From Bacillota bacterium (lineage in GTDB: Bacteria > Bacillota_A > Clostridia > Acetivibrionales > DUMB01), in assembly GCA_023621975.1 (NCBI GenBank), contig JAMOAC010000278.1:1-17697 (forward strand): a DNA stretch of 17,697 bases, written 5' to 3'. Positions 9,883 to 16,606 of the stretch are shown in pieces. The notes below the pieces were generated by a model. It was not told where the DNA came from. It made no database searches and saw only the letters and a list, made by a program, of their open reading frames with translations. How positions within the stretch are numbered: position 1 is the first letter of the stretch; every line of letters starts with the position of its first letter. The translations under genes were made by a program, and so were the position numbers.

Positions 9883-10050
9883 TTACTGTCCACCTTTATC
9901 AAAGGTTTTAAACAGTTCATACGCTTCATTGTTCATGATAAATACAATATTATCAGCTTGATTCAACTGACTTTCGAAAGAAGCCTGTTTCAGCAATTAA
10001 GCTACGTTTTCCGTTAATTCATTTTTATAAAAGTTTAAGGCATAACAAGG
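9883..10050 (-). pseudogene. Possible gene remnant behind the serpin stop
   Basis: Directly behind the serpin stop codon, and in the same frame, 17 codons (PCYALNFYKNELTENVA) run to a TAA at 9997-9999. A further 37 codons follow, ending in YELFKTFDKGGQ and TAA at 9883-9885. The second part reads like the C-terminal end of a real soluble protein, with balanced Asn, Gln, Glu, Phe and Lys content. There is no ribosome binding site before the only start candidate (TTG 9996). It could be the tail of a decayed gene or simply chance coding potential; I do not recognise the family. Confidence 0.3.
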
Positions 10051-11274
10051 TTAATTTACATCATACATTTTTCCCATAAAGAGGATTGTACCGGTTTCGT
10101 CGTCTGCTATGACGAAAAGGAAGGGCCTGTCGGCAATAAATTCTACATACTCGGGTGCAGCAGACTCTGTCACCTCGACTATGGTAGCAGCTGCGGCTTC
10201 GCTTCCCTCTTCATTTACTTCTATAACGGCCTTATGGATAACCCTGCTTATATAAACGTCTTCCCTTATGCCTGAAAAATCGGCCGACTTACTGAAAGCT
10301 TCCTCCATGCCCAGGGCTTTCAGGCTTTCATTCAGTTCCTTAATTCCATATTCCATTTTGAACTTAGGTATTCCCAATATCACATCATCCATTTCCGATA
10401 CGCTGTTTACTGCTTCTTTCCACTTCTCTGCATCCAGGCCCTTTATGAAATCGTCAATTTTTACACCCTCTTTCGGCAGTAAACAGTACATTGCTATTTT
10501 GCCTTTCCCATAAGGAAGCCTTACAATTTTATTTCCGTCTACATTGCCGTATTCCATTTTTCCGTTCCTGTTCATCATTTCCACATCTTCAATGCGTCCG
10601 TCTTCGGTATGGAACTTTGCTGTATAAGTCATCTTCGGATTGAATTTATCCTTCCATACGCCTTTGAAGTATATGGCGTTAATAAGGTACATTATAACTT
10701 CATCAGGTATTGGGGGCTGCAGCATTTTATCTATTTTGCCCTTTGTCGCGCGGGAAATCCATTTGTTTATCTTATCGACGGAATCAGTTTTTGAAAAATC
10801 AAGCTCTTCAATATGAGCATTAAAAGTCTTTTTGTTTGTTAAAAGAAATTCCTCCTTAATTTCCTGGCTTTCCCTAATCCATATGGAATTGGCAATATTG
10901 ATGTTTACACCATCTACACTGCGAAGATACAACATTAGCCCTCTTAAACCGGCATTAAGGTCTTCCATTTCGATATCTTCATACCTTAAGGCTTTTGCCA
11001 TTGCGTCTTTTGTTGTTGTCCCGGCTCCGTTATAGGCCATCGTAAGAGCAGCGGATATGCTTAACGGAGAGATAAGCACATTTTTCTCTGAATCTTCTTC
11101 GTTGAGCAGTTTAAATATATCAAAGGCAAACTGCAGATTCCCTTCAATAAGTTTCCCGTCAATCTTTTCCACATCGTATGAATGGTAATAATTCGTTAAA
11201 TCCAAATCACAACCGGTAATTAAAGAGACCGCAATAACAATGCAAATAGAAAAACACAGCACCCTTTTTTTCAT
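10051..11274 (-). CDS. Inhibitory-type serpin lipoprotein
   Basis: Serpin of 407 residues: a suicide inhibitor that traps a serine (or cysteine) protease after cleavage of its reactive loop. The N terminus MKKRVLCFSICIVIAVSLITGC ends in the lipobox LITG-C22, so it should be lipid-anchored on the outer face of the membrane. Family marks are NAIYFKGVW at 199-207 and FIADRPFLF near the C terminus. The hinge is EEGSEAAAAT (355-364): Gly at P15, Ser at P14, four Ala at P12-P9 and Thr at P8, the pattern of inhibitory serpins. The loop then runs IVEVTESAAPEY; counting from the hinge puts the cleavage site near S371-A372, but the loop is about two residues longer than in alpha-1-antitrypsin, so P1 is not certain. 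Small residues there suggest an elastase- or subtilisin-like target. No dockerin is present, unlike the cellulosomal serpins of C. thermocellum. Start: ATG 11274 has GGAGG 9 nt upstream; a longer frame beginning at 11334 starts inside a palindrome. Confidence 0.93.
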   Translation of the reverse strand: MKKRVLCFSICIVIAVSLITGCDLDLTNYYHSYDVEKIDGKLIEGNLQFAFDIFKLLNEEDSEKNVLISPLSISAALTMAYNGAGTTTKDAMAKALRYEDIEMEDLNAGLRGLMLYLRSVDGVNINIANSIWIRESQEIKEEFLLTNKKTFNAHIEELDFSKTDSVDKINKWISRATKGKIDKMLQPPIPDEVIMYLINAIYFKGVWKDKFNPKMTYTAKFHTEDGRIEDVEMMNRNGKMEYGNVDGNKIVRLPYGKGKIAMYCLLPKEGVKIDDFIKGLDAEKWKEAVNSVSEMDDVILGIPKFKMEYGIKELNESLKALGMEEAFSKSADFSGIREDVYISRVIHKAVIEVNEEGSEAAAATIVEVTESAAPEYVEFIADRPFLFVIADDETGTILFMGKMYDVN

Positions 11275-11294
11275 GGGATAATACCTCCGTTTCC

Positions 11295-11348
11295 GGTGAC
11301 AGGGGACGCCTGGTGAGTAAAGACCAGTCGCCACCTCTCCCTGTCACC
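11295..11348. repeat. REP-like palindromic element between two minus-strand genes
   Basis: GGTGACAGGG at 11295-11304 and CCCTGTCACC at 11339-11348 are perfect 10-bp inverted arms. A second, shorter stem sits inside: CTGGT (11310-11314) with ACCAG (11323-11327). The GGTGACAGGGGACG... style is one I know from dispersed intergenic repeats in Firmicutes, often linked to Y1 (RAYT-like) transposases. It fills half of the 125-bp gap between the FN3-SLH gene and the serpin gene and ends about 10 nt before the serpin ribosome binding site. No T-run follows, so it is not a standard terminator. Confidence 0.65.
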
Positions 11349-11399
11349 AAACTGTCATCTTGCTATCCCTTTGACGTGTGCCGTGTTTTAATAGTTCCA

Positions 11400-14300
11400 T
11401 TATCTGTATATAAACCTGTACACCATCACTGCTGCCTCGGCTCTTGTTGCCTTGTCCTTCGGGCCAATCGTATTACCAGGTCTTCCGTTTATTATACCTT
11501 CACCGTGCAGGGCAGCAACGCTTGCAATTGCATAGGGTGATATAAGGTTCTTGTCATGGAATTTTTCAAGCACTGAATTGCTGTGCCCGTTGAGGGGCCT
11601 GCCGGCAGCTTTTGCCGCCCTAACCAGGATCACTGCAATATCCTCTCTTGTTATGGGCTCGTCGGGATAAAACCTGTTGCTGGTGTCGCCTGTAATAATC
11701 CCCATGGCTTTTGCAGACATCAGCTCGTTGTAATACCATTTTCCCGGCTTCACGTCAATAAACGAATCCACCGGCGTCGTCTGAAAGCCCAGCGCCCTGA
11801 CAACTATGCAGGTAAATTCCGCCCTGGTTATAATATCATTAGGCTTAAAACTGTTATCGCCTTTTCCGTTAATCACGCCTCTGCTGGCAAGGTCTTCTAT
11901 GGCTTCAACAGCCCATGGCACACTGTTGATATCTTTGAAGGTAACTGCATCTTTAGTGTAAATATTTGCAGTAGAAGCGGAGGACGTGCCGCTCTTATTG
12001 CAGGCCTTCACCCTGTAATAATACCTTGTGCCGGGCTTAAGCCCTGTATCGGTGTAAGTTGTAACGTTGGCATCAACATATGCTATTCTTTGATAATTTG
12101 GCGAGCCGCCTCCCATGCGCTCTATTATGAATCCCTGTTCATTTGTGGAATTATCGGTCCATGTCAGAATTATCCGGGATGAGGATTCGGCTATCAGCTC
12201 CAAGTTTGAAGGAGACTTCGGGATCCCGGTGGACACCTCGATTTCATTGCTGTACGAATTACTGTTATATTTGGAGCTGTAAGCCTTTATCCTGAAGAAG
12301 TATTGTGTGTAGGGATTTAAACCTGATAATGTATATGATTTTGTATTTGCCGACAACCTTGCAATCTCAGTCCAAATCCCGTCAGCTCCTATTTTACGCT
12401 CAACAACGAAGCCAGTCTCATCCGTTGAATTATCTTCCCACGTCAAAATCATTTTCGTGTCAGAAACAACTTCAAATTTCAGGTTTGTAGGAGCGTTCAG
12501 AATGCCTATTCCAATGCTGGACGTATTTGAATAAGCCGAATATATATTCCCTATCGAATAAGCCCTTACCCTGTAGTTATATTGAACTCCGGGCTGAACA
12601 TTAGTGTCCTTATAGCTCTGCACATTCTGCCCGACAGTTGCATAAAGGCTCCAATCCAGCATATTGCTGCTTCCAACACATCTCCATATTTCAAAGCCTG
12701 TTTCATCTATTGCATTATCCTTCCAGCTTAATTCTATTTCACCTTCTCCTGCAACAGATGTTGTAAGGTCAGTCGGTGCCCCCAGGTACGAATTGGTTAT
12801 GGTAAGTTCATTGGAATAGACCGACTCGTTTGTCGCACTTTTTGCTATAACTCTGTATGTATACTGTGCATTCGGTAACAGGTCATCGTCCATCCAATAC
12901 CTTACACCCGAGGCAACTGCGGCAACCATCGAAAAATTGCCGCTTGCACTTTTCCTTTCAATTATATATTGCGTCGCATTGCCAATTCCCGACCAAAACA
13001 GATATATTTCGTTGAATGACGAAGCATAGCCGTAAAGCTGGATTGTGCCGAGTTTTGTATACGCCCCTATTCCGAAATCATTGTCCGGATAAGGCCTTGA
13101 ATAAACATAAGAATTGTACGGCGATACAGCCCTTACCCTGTAGAAATACTGCGTGTTGGGTGAAAGCCCGTCGTCAACATATTTTGTTACATTAGATGCA
13201 AGGGGGGTTGAAGTAATTATAGACCATGAACCGTCAACACCTTTTTTCCTTTCTATAACGGTCCTCATTTTTTCATTTTCAGGGTAAGACCAGTTCAGCT
13301 CCAGTTCCGTAGGAGACAAGGGTATTACTTCAAGGAAATTGGGAGCTGTAATTTCTTCGGTAGTTGTTGATACTTCATTTGTATATGCTGAATCCCCTAT
13401 TGGATTAAATGCACAAACTCTATAACTGTACACATGCCCCGGGGAAATATTGTCCTGGTCCAAATAGGTTGTTTTATCTGAATCCACCGTTGCCAGCTGA
13501 ATAAAGCTTCCGTTGTCAATTTTCCTCTCGATACGGAATGAAAATTCCTGTCCTGACGGCGCATTGTTCTGCCATTCCAGCCTTATTGACGCTGATTCCA
13601 CTGTCAGTCTAAGCATTGTCGGTGCTGCCGGTGGAACCGTTCTAATAGAGCACTCACCGCTTATATCCTTATTGTCATCAGAATCGTACGCAATCAGCCT
13701 GTAGTAATAAGTGGTGTTGCGCACCATGCTGAACGTATCCCTGTAACTTGTGCTTGAACTGTCCAGCTCTGCTACGGTAATGTAAGCCGAATCTCCCGAC
13801 ATTTTCCTTTGAAGCAGCAGTTTGCTTGGATTATTGGCGTTATTTTCCCACGATATGTCAATACTGTTTGTTCCACTGATTTTACATAATAAGTTGGTCG
13901 GAGCTCCCGGCTTATTAACGGTGCCGGATTCCATATACCCTTCAAAACCGCTTTCAGCTTTTGCATTCAGCCTGTATCTGTATATTCCAGGCTCGGGCAA
14001 TACATCATCAGCACTGCTGCTATCCGATTGCAGTTGTGGTTTTACAACCTGCCACTGTCCCCATAAGCCGGATGAACTGATGTATTTGGACCTTTCCAGC
14101 TGAAAACTGGAAATATATGCGTATGCACCCCATGCAACCGTCGCTTTCCCATCAACCACCGATGTATTGATGGATACGGAAGGAGCGATGATAACGGATA
14201 CTGCCGCTGATGGTTCCGAAACAATACCGTACTGGCTGTTTTTTGATACAACCTCGCATTTTACCGGTGTATTGTAGGGTATGCCACTTGCATCGATTGA

Positions 14301-14897
14301 ATAGTCAGTTGCAGTACCGCCTACCTGATATGTATCCGTGATACCGCCATATGTAATTCTGATTTCACTGGAATCCACGGCCCTCGAATTGTTGTTCCAT
14401 CTAAGCATTATTTTTCTGTTGTTTATATTATATTTTGCAAATACAATGGAAGGCTTTTTCATTTCTTCGGTAGTAACCGAACCGCTGCACGATTCCAGAA
14501 CATTGTTGTCATTCAAATCCTGTATGCTGCGGTATGCATCTACCCTGTATACATATGTCGTTCCGGGTATAAGCCCTCCTGGGCCGGTTCCGCCTCCAGC
14601 GGGCCCCTTGTCCGTATAGCTTGTATAATTCGGGCTTGTATTTACATCAATAAATGCAATCTGTTCTTCATTTCCGCCCAGAATCCTGGTGATTATATAA
14701 TAATTGGCGCCGCTCACATGGTTCCACTGCAGGCTTACCTCGGTATCCCCGTTCGGCTGGGCGGGCTTTATCGTAAGATTCATTGCCGCACTTGCCGGCA
14801 GCGGATAGCAAAAAACATTTATCATTATAATCAACATTGCCAGAATCCCGGAACACAACTTTTTATGTTTGCCAGTAATACAAAATCTATGCCTCAT
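11400..14897 (-). CDS. Secreted surface protein: about ten FN3 modules and three SLH repeats
   Basis: A protein of 1165 residues with a basic N terminus, a hydrophobic core (about 19-30) and a likely cleavage site after PLPASAA near 38. From about 40 to 984 it is a chain of roughly ten fibronectin type III modules, each with the core W in a LxW strand and a closing YYYRV/YFFRI strand. The last three share the motif DNSTDETGF and variants, suggesting recent duplication. Residues 985-1165 are three S-layer homology repeats with anchors ITRAE, ITRED and ATRAE, which by family knowledge bind secondary cell wall polymer. I see no catalytic domain, cohesin or dockerin, so a structural, adhesive or spacer role is inferred. 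Start: GGAGG lies 7 nt before ATG 14897. The gene is followed by the serpin gene on the same strand after 125 bp; co-transcription is possible. Two candidate promoters lie upstream. Confidence 0.9.
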   Translation of the reverse strand: MRHRFCITGKHKKLCSGILAMLIIMINVFCYPLPASAAMNLTIKPAQPNGDTEVSLQWNHVSGANYYIITRILGGNEEQIAFIDVNTSPNYTSYTDKGPAGGGTGPGGLIPGTTYVYRVDAYRSIQDLNDNNVLESCSGSVTTEEMKKPSIVFAKYNINNRKIMLRWNNNSRAVDSSEIRITYGGITDTYQVGGTATDYSIDASGIPYNTPVKCEVVSKNSQYGIVSEPSAAVSVIIAPSVSINTSVVDGKATVAWGAYAYISSFQLERSKYISSSGLWGQWQVVKPQLQSDSSSADDVLPEPGIYRYRLNAKAESGFEGYMESGTVNKPGAPTNLLCKISGTNSIDISWENNANNPSKLLLQRKMSGDSAYITVAELDSSSTSYRDTFSMVRNTTYYYRLIAYDSDDNKDISGECSIRTVPPAAPTMLRLTVESASIRLEWQNNAPSGQEFSFRIERKIDNGSFIQLATVDSDKTTYLDQDNISPGHVYSYRVCAFNPIGDSAYTNEVSTTTEEITAPNFLEVIPLSPTELELNWSYPENEKMRTVIERKKGVDGSWSIITSTPLASNVTKYVDDGLSPNTQYFYRVRAVSPYNSYVYSRPYPDNDFGIGAYTKLGTIQLYGYASSFNEIYLFWSGIGNATQYIIERKSASGNFSMVAAVASGVRYWMDDDLLPNAQYTYRVIAKSATNESVYSNELTITNSYLGAPTDLTTSVAGEGEIELSWKDNAIDETGFEIWRCVGSSNMLDWSLYATVGQNVQSYKDTNVQPGVQYNYRVRAYSIGNIYSAYSNTSSIGIGILNAPTNLKFEVVSDTKMILTWEDNSTDETGFVVERKIGADGIWTEIARLSANTKSYTLSGLNPYTQYFFRIKAYSSKYNSNSYSNEIEVSTGIPKSPSNLELIAESSSRIILTWTDNSTNEQGFIIERMGGGSPNYQRIAYVDANVTTYTDTGLKPGTRYYYRVKACNKSGTSSASTANIYTKDAVTFKDINSVPWAVEAIEDLASRGVINGKGDNSFKPNDIITRAEFTCIVVRALGFQTTPVDSFIDVKPGKWYYNELMSAKAMGIITGDTSNRFYPDEPITREDIAVILVRAAKAAGRPLNGHSNSVLEKFHDKNLISPYAIASVAALHGEGIINGRPGNTIGPKDKATRAEAAVMVYRFIYR

Positions 14898-14942
14898 TTG
14901 TTATCCTCCGTAAAAATTGATGGTAATTATGAAAGCAATGCT

Positions 14943-14970
14943 GTTAAAGCATAGTTATACACTCTGTCAA
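14943..14970 (-). promoter_or_regulatory. Candidate sigma-A promoter of the FN3-SLH gene
   Basis: On the minus strand a perfect TTGACA (14965-14970) is followed after 16 nt by TTTAAC (14943-14948), four of six matches to the -10 consensus. Start of transcription would be near 14936, about 40 nt before the ATG. Confidence 0.45.
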
Positions 14971-14986
14971 TTATGTTTCTTTAAAT

Positions 14987-15013
14987 GTATCGGCACAAAA
15001 ACCTAAAATTTGA
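14987..15013 (-). promoter_or_regulatory. Candidate sigma-D (sigma-28 type) promoter of the FN3-SLH gene
   Basis: On the minus strand GCCGATAC (14987-14994) matches seven of eight positions of the sigma-D -10 element GCCGATAA. TCAA (15010-15013) lies exactly 15 nt upstream and matches three of four positions of the TAAA -35 element. The leader would be about 80 nt. Sigma-D in Firmicutes controls motility, autolysins and some surface proteins, which fits the gene's product. Confidence 0.45.
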
Positions 15014-15047
15014 ATACTATGTAGTCAAAATTGGTTGAAAAATACTC

Positions 15048-15076
15048 TTGAAAATTTATAAATAATTTAGTATACT
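15048..15076 (+). promoter_or_regulatory. Sigma-A promoter of tRNA-Arg
   Basis: TTGAAA at 15048-15053 and TATACT at 15071-15076 are separated by 17 nt. Transcription would start near 15083, about 16 nt before the mature tRNA. The site is divergent from the FN3-SLH promoters. Confidence 0.8.
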
Positions 15077-15098
15077 ATATAAGTCCCAAGATGAGAAT

Positions 15099-15175
15099 GC
15101 GCTTGTAGCTCAGCAGGATAGAGCGACGGTTTCCTAAACCGCAGGTCGGGGGTTCGAATCCCTTCAAGCGCACCA
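15099..15175 (+). tRNA. tRNA-Arg(CCT)
   Basis: A 77-nt tRNA with encoded CCA. The acceptor arms GCGCTTG and CAAGCGC pair fully, the D stem is GCTC/GAGC, and the anticodon loop TTCCTAA gives anticodon CCT, which reads AGG. The T loop is TTCGAAT. The anticodon stem has an A-C mismatch at 27-43 and the T stem has two G-U pairs, which is tolerable. AGG is a frequent Arg codon in the glucan synthase gene, so this tRNA serves common codons here. Confidence 0.97.
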
Positions 15176-15182
15176 TGGTTTA

Positions 15183-15226
15183 TCCGAAAGCCTTGATCTT
15201 TCCAAGGTTTTCGGATTTTGTTTTTT
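15183..15226 (+). terminator. Intrinsic terminator of tRNA-Arg
   Basis: A 13-bp stem (TCCGAAAGCCTTG at 15183-15195 with CAAGGTTTTCGGA at 15203-15215, one G-U pair), a 7-nt loop, and a T-rich tail (TTTTGTTTTTT) to 15226. Confidence 0.92.
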
Positions 15227-15268
15227 ATAACTTTCATCCACATATTTTAATAAGTGCAGAAACGTCCC

Positions 15269-15296
15269 CACCTATTGTTAACCACCTGTTGTTAAC
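15269..15296. repeat. 14-bp tandem repeat upstream of the small membrane peptide gene
   Basis: CACCTATTGTTAAC (15269-15282) is followed directly by CACCTGTTGTTAAC (15283-15296), 13 of 14 bases identical. Each unit contains the palindrome GTTAAC. It lies about 110 bp before the next start codon and could be a pair of protein binding sites; no regulator is known for it. The remaining DNA from 15227 to 15404 is AT-rich and shows no convincing promoter with standard spacing. Confidence 0.6.
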
Positions 15297-15404
15297 TGAC
15301 ATTTAATAATAATTTAACAATATTGTCATCGTGTATTCCTTATAAATTACGGAAATATTGTCGACACTATATAAAAGAAGAGTATTACACAGGAAGGTGG
15401 CATT

Positions 15405-15527
15405 ATGAAAAGGTTCAATCAGTATATTGATATCCTAATTAGAGCACTTCTGCTGACTGTTTTGTTTATCATACTGCTTCCCGTAAAGTTGCTGCTTAGA
15501 TTGACACGCAGGGCAGATGTAAGATAA
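15405..15527 (+). CDS. 40-residue membrane peptide, unknown function
   Basis: A short reading frame starting MKRFNQYIDILIRALL and ending TRRADVR. A strong AGGAAGGTGG ribosome binding site lies a few nt before ATG 15405. One hydrophobic helix (about residues 10-31, rich in Leu, Ile and Val) is followed by an Arg-rich tail, so the peptide should be an inner-membrane miniprotein with positively charged ends. It lies 60 bp ahead of tadA on the same strand and may be co-transcribed with it. I do not recognise a family. The good ribosome binding site and the membrane profile argue that it is real, but the length is short enough for chance. Confidence 0.6.
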   Translation: MKRFNQYIDILIRALLLTVLFIILLPVKLLLRLTRRADVR

Positions 15528-15587
15528 AATTTCAATAGATTGCAGTATAAAGTATAAACAAAACTCTGCGGAGGTTGCAGCTAAAGC

Positions 15588-16085
15588 TTGATAAAAAAAC
15601 ATACTGAAAGTGAAAAAATTCCGACCCATGAGTATTTCATGAAAGAAGCGCTTAAAGAAGCCAGGAAAGCCTACAAGAAGAACGAAATACCAATAGGCGC
15701 CGTAATTGTCAGGGAAAACAGGATAATTGCAAGGGGTCATAATGAAAAGGAACTTAAAAAAGATGCTACTTTCCATGCCGAAATTTCAGCCATACGAAAA
15801 GCCAGTAAGAAACTCGGCAGCTGGCGGCTGAATGATTGTGATATGTACGTAACCCTTGAGCCTTGTGCAATGTGCGCTGGGGCTCTAATACAGGCAAGAA
15901 TCGGGAGGCTTTTCATTGGGACTGCCGATCCTAAAGCCGGTGCTGTCGGTTCGGTTGTTGATATTTTGTCAGTGGAAAAGTTCAATCACAAAGTAGAAGT
16001 TACATATGGAATATTGGAACAGGAATGTTCTAATATAATCAAGGAATTCTTCAGGGAGCTCAGGGCATCGAAAAAAGGCAAATAA
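15588..16085 (+). CDS. tadA: tRNA(Arg)-specific adenosine-34 deaminase TadA
   Basis: TadA converts A34 of tRNA-Arg(ACG) to inosine so that one tRNA reads CGU, CGC and CGA; it acts as a cytosolic zinc-dependent dimer. The cytidine-deaminase fold marks are present: IPIGAVIV, HAE (zinc His and proton-shuttle Glu) in FHAEISAI, and PCAMC (two zinc Cys) in TLEPCAMCAGAL, then a C-terminal helical part ending FFRELRASKKGK. Length is 165 residues, normal for the family. Start: TTG 15588 is the only upstream start option because TAA closes the frame at 15582-15584; GGAGG at 15570-15574 is 13 nt away, somewhat far. The first in-frame ATG is codon 18 (MKEALKEA), which would remove the short N-terminal stretch that B. 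subtilis TadA also has, so TTG is preferred. In many Firmicutes tadA sits near a tRNA-Ser and the SRP RNA; here the tRNA-Ser follows but no SRP RNA is visible. Confidence 0.95.
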   Translation: MIKKHTESEKIPTHEYFMKEALKEARKAYKKNEIPIGAVIVRENRIIARGHNEKELKKDATFHAEISAIRKASKKLGSWRLNDCDMYVTLEPCAMCAGALIQARIGRLFIGTADPKAGAVGSVVDILSVEKFNHKVEVTYGILEQECSNIIKEFFRELRASKKGK

Positions 16086-16238
16086 GAAAGATGATTGACT
16101 CGTAAAAATAAGTGGCATCTGCGTGATATAACAACTTTGTTCACTAAATTTTGCTGCCACGAAGAAAACATTGTTAAAAAAGTTTAATATAAATAATTAA
16201 AACAGATGTCTTAGTAAATATATACCTTAAATTTATAG

Positions 16239-16268
16239 TTGATTTATATACTTCTTATATGTTAGAAT
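16239..16268 (+). promoter_or_regulatory. Promoter of tRNA-Ser
   Basis: TTGATT (16239-16244) and TAGAAT (16263-16268) are 18 nt apart. Transcription would start near 16275, 50 nt before the tRNA. The rest of the tadA to tRNA-Ser gap (16086-16238) shows no gene; no terminator with a T-run is visible behind tadA. Confidence 0.6.
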
Positions 16269-16325
16269 ATCAACGCAGCAGGATATTAAATCAGGCATCT
16301 TGCCATACTTAGAACTTATAAAAGT

Positions 16326-16417
16326 GGAAGAGTATCGAAGTGGTCATAACGAGCCTGACTCGAAATCAGGTGTACGTGTATAACGTACCGTGGGTTCGAA
16401 TCCCACCTCTTCCGCCA
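16326..16417 (+). tRNA. tRNA-Ser(CGA)
   Basis: A 92-nt class II tRNA with encoded CCA. Acceptor arms GGAAGAG and CTCTTCC pair fully; the anticodon stem is CCTGA/TCAGG around loop CTCGAAA, giving anticodon CGA (reads UCG). The long variable arm contains the stem GTACGT/ACGTAC typical of serine tRNAs, and the T arm is GTGGG TTCGAAT CCCAC. Confidence 0.97.
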
Positions 16418-16421
16418 AAGT

Positions 16422-16455
16422 AAAAAGCTCCGGATTTTATCGTCGGAGCTTTTTT
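16422..16455 (+). terminator. Intrinsic terminator of tRNA-Ser
   Basis: AGCTCCG (16426-16432) pairs with CGGAGCT (16444-16450) around an 11-nt loop. The stem is extended by A-T pairs into a T-run ending at 16455. Confidence 0.9.
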
Positions 16456-16538
16456 ATATGCATAGGTCTTAAATGACTGTCTAAGATGTGTCCGTAAAAT
16501 TTGCAGAATTCACAATATAATTATGCTTTTTCGTAATA

Positions 16539-16569
16539 TTGATTTATTTAAAGTTAATTATAATATAAT
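16539..16569 (+). promoter_or_regulatory. Candidate promoter of the nitroreductase gene
   Basis: TTGATT (16539-16544) precedes two overlapping TATAAT boxes at 16559-16564 and 16564-16569. The spacings are 14 and 19 nt, neither ideal, but two perfect -10 boxes 38-48 nt before the start codon make a promoter here likely. Confidence 0.45.
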
Positions 16570-16606
16570 TGTAAGTATAAATGTGAGCTGAAAGGAGATG
16601 TCACAA

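Noticed and set aside
11275..11334. A 20-residue N-terminal extension of the serpin starting at a GTG
   Set aside because: It starts inside the GGTGACAGGG palindrome, lacks a ribosome binding site, and would bury the signal peptide and lipobox.
11583..12182. A 199-residue plus-strand open frame opposite the SLH repeats and the last FN3 module
   Set aside because: It is antisense to recognised SLH and FN3 modules and shows no family signal or good ribosome binding site.
11900..14600. Regularly spaced similar blocks that could suggest a DNA repeat array or CRISPR
   Set aside because: They are the roughly 280-bp FN3 modules of one coding gene, diverged and in frame, without short identical repeats and spacers.
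15260..15268. AAACGTCCC, also at 9228-9236, resembling part of the dispersed palindrome at 11295-11348
   Set aside because: Only a 9-base match without the GGTGACAGG arms; too short to call further element copies.
16086..16325. SRP (4.5S-like) RNA expected near tadA in Firmicutes
   Set aside because: I looked for it in the gaps on both sides of the tRNA-Ser and found no SRP Alu or S-domain pattern.
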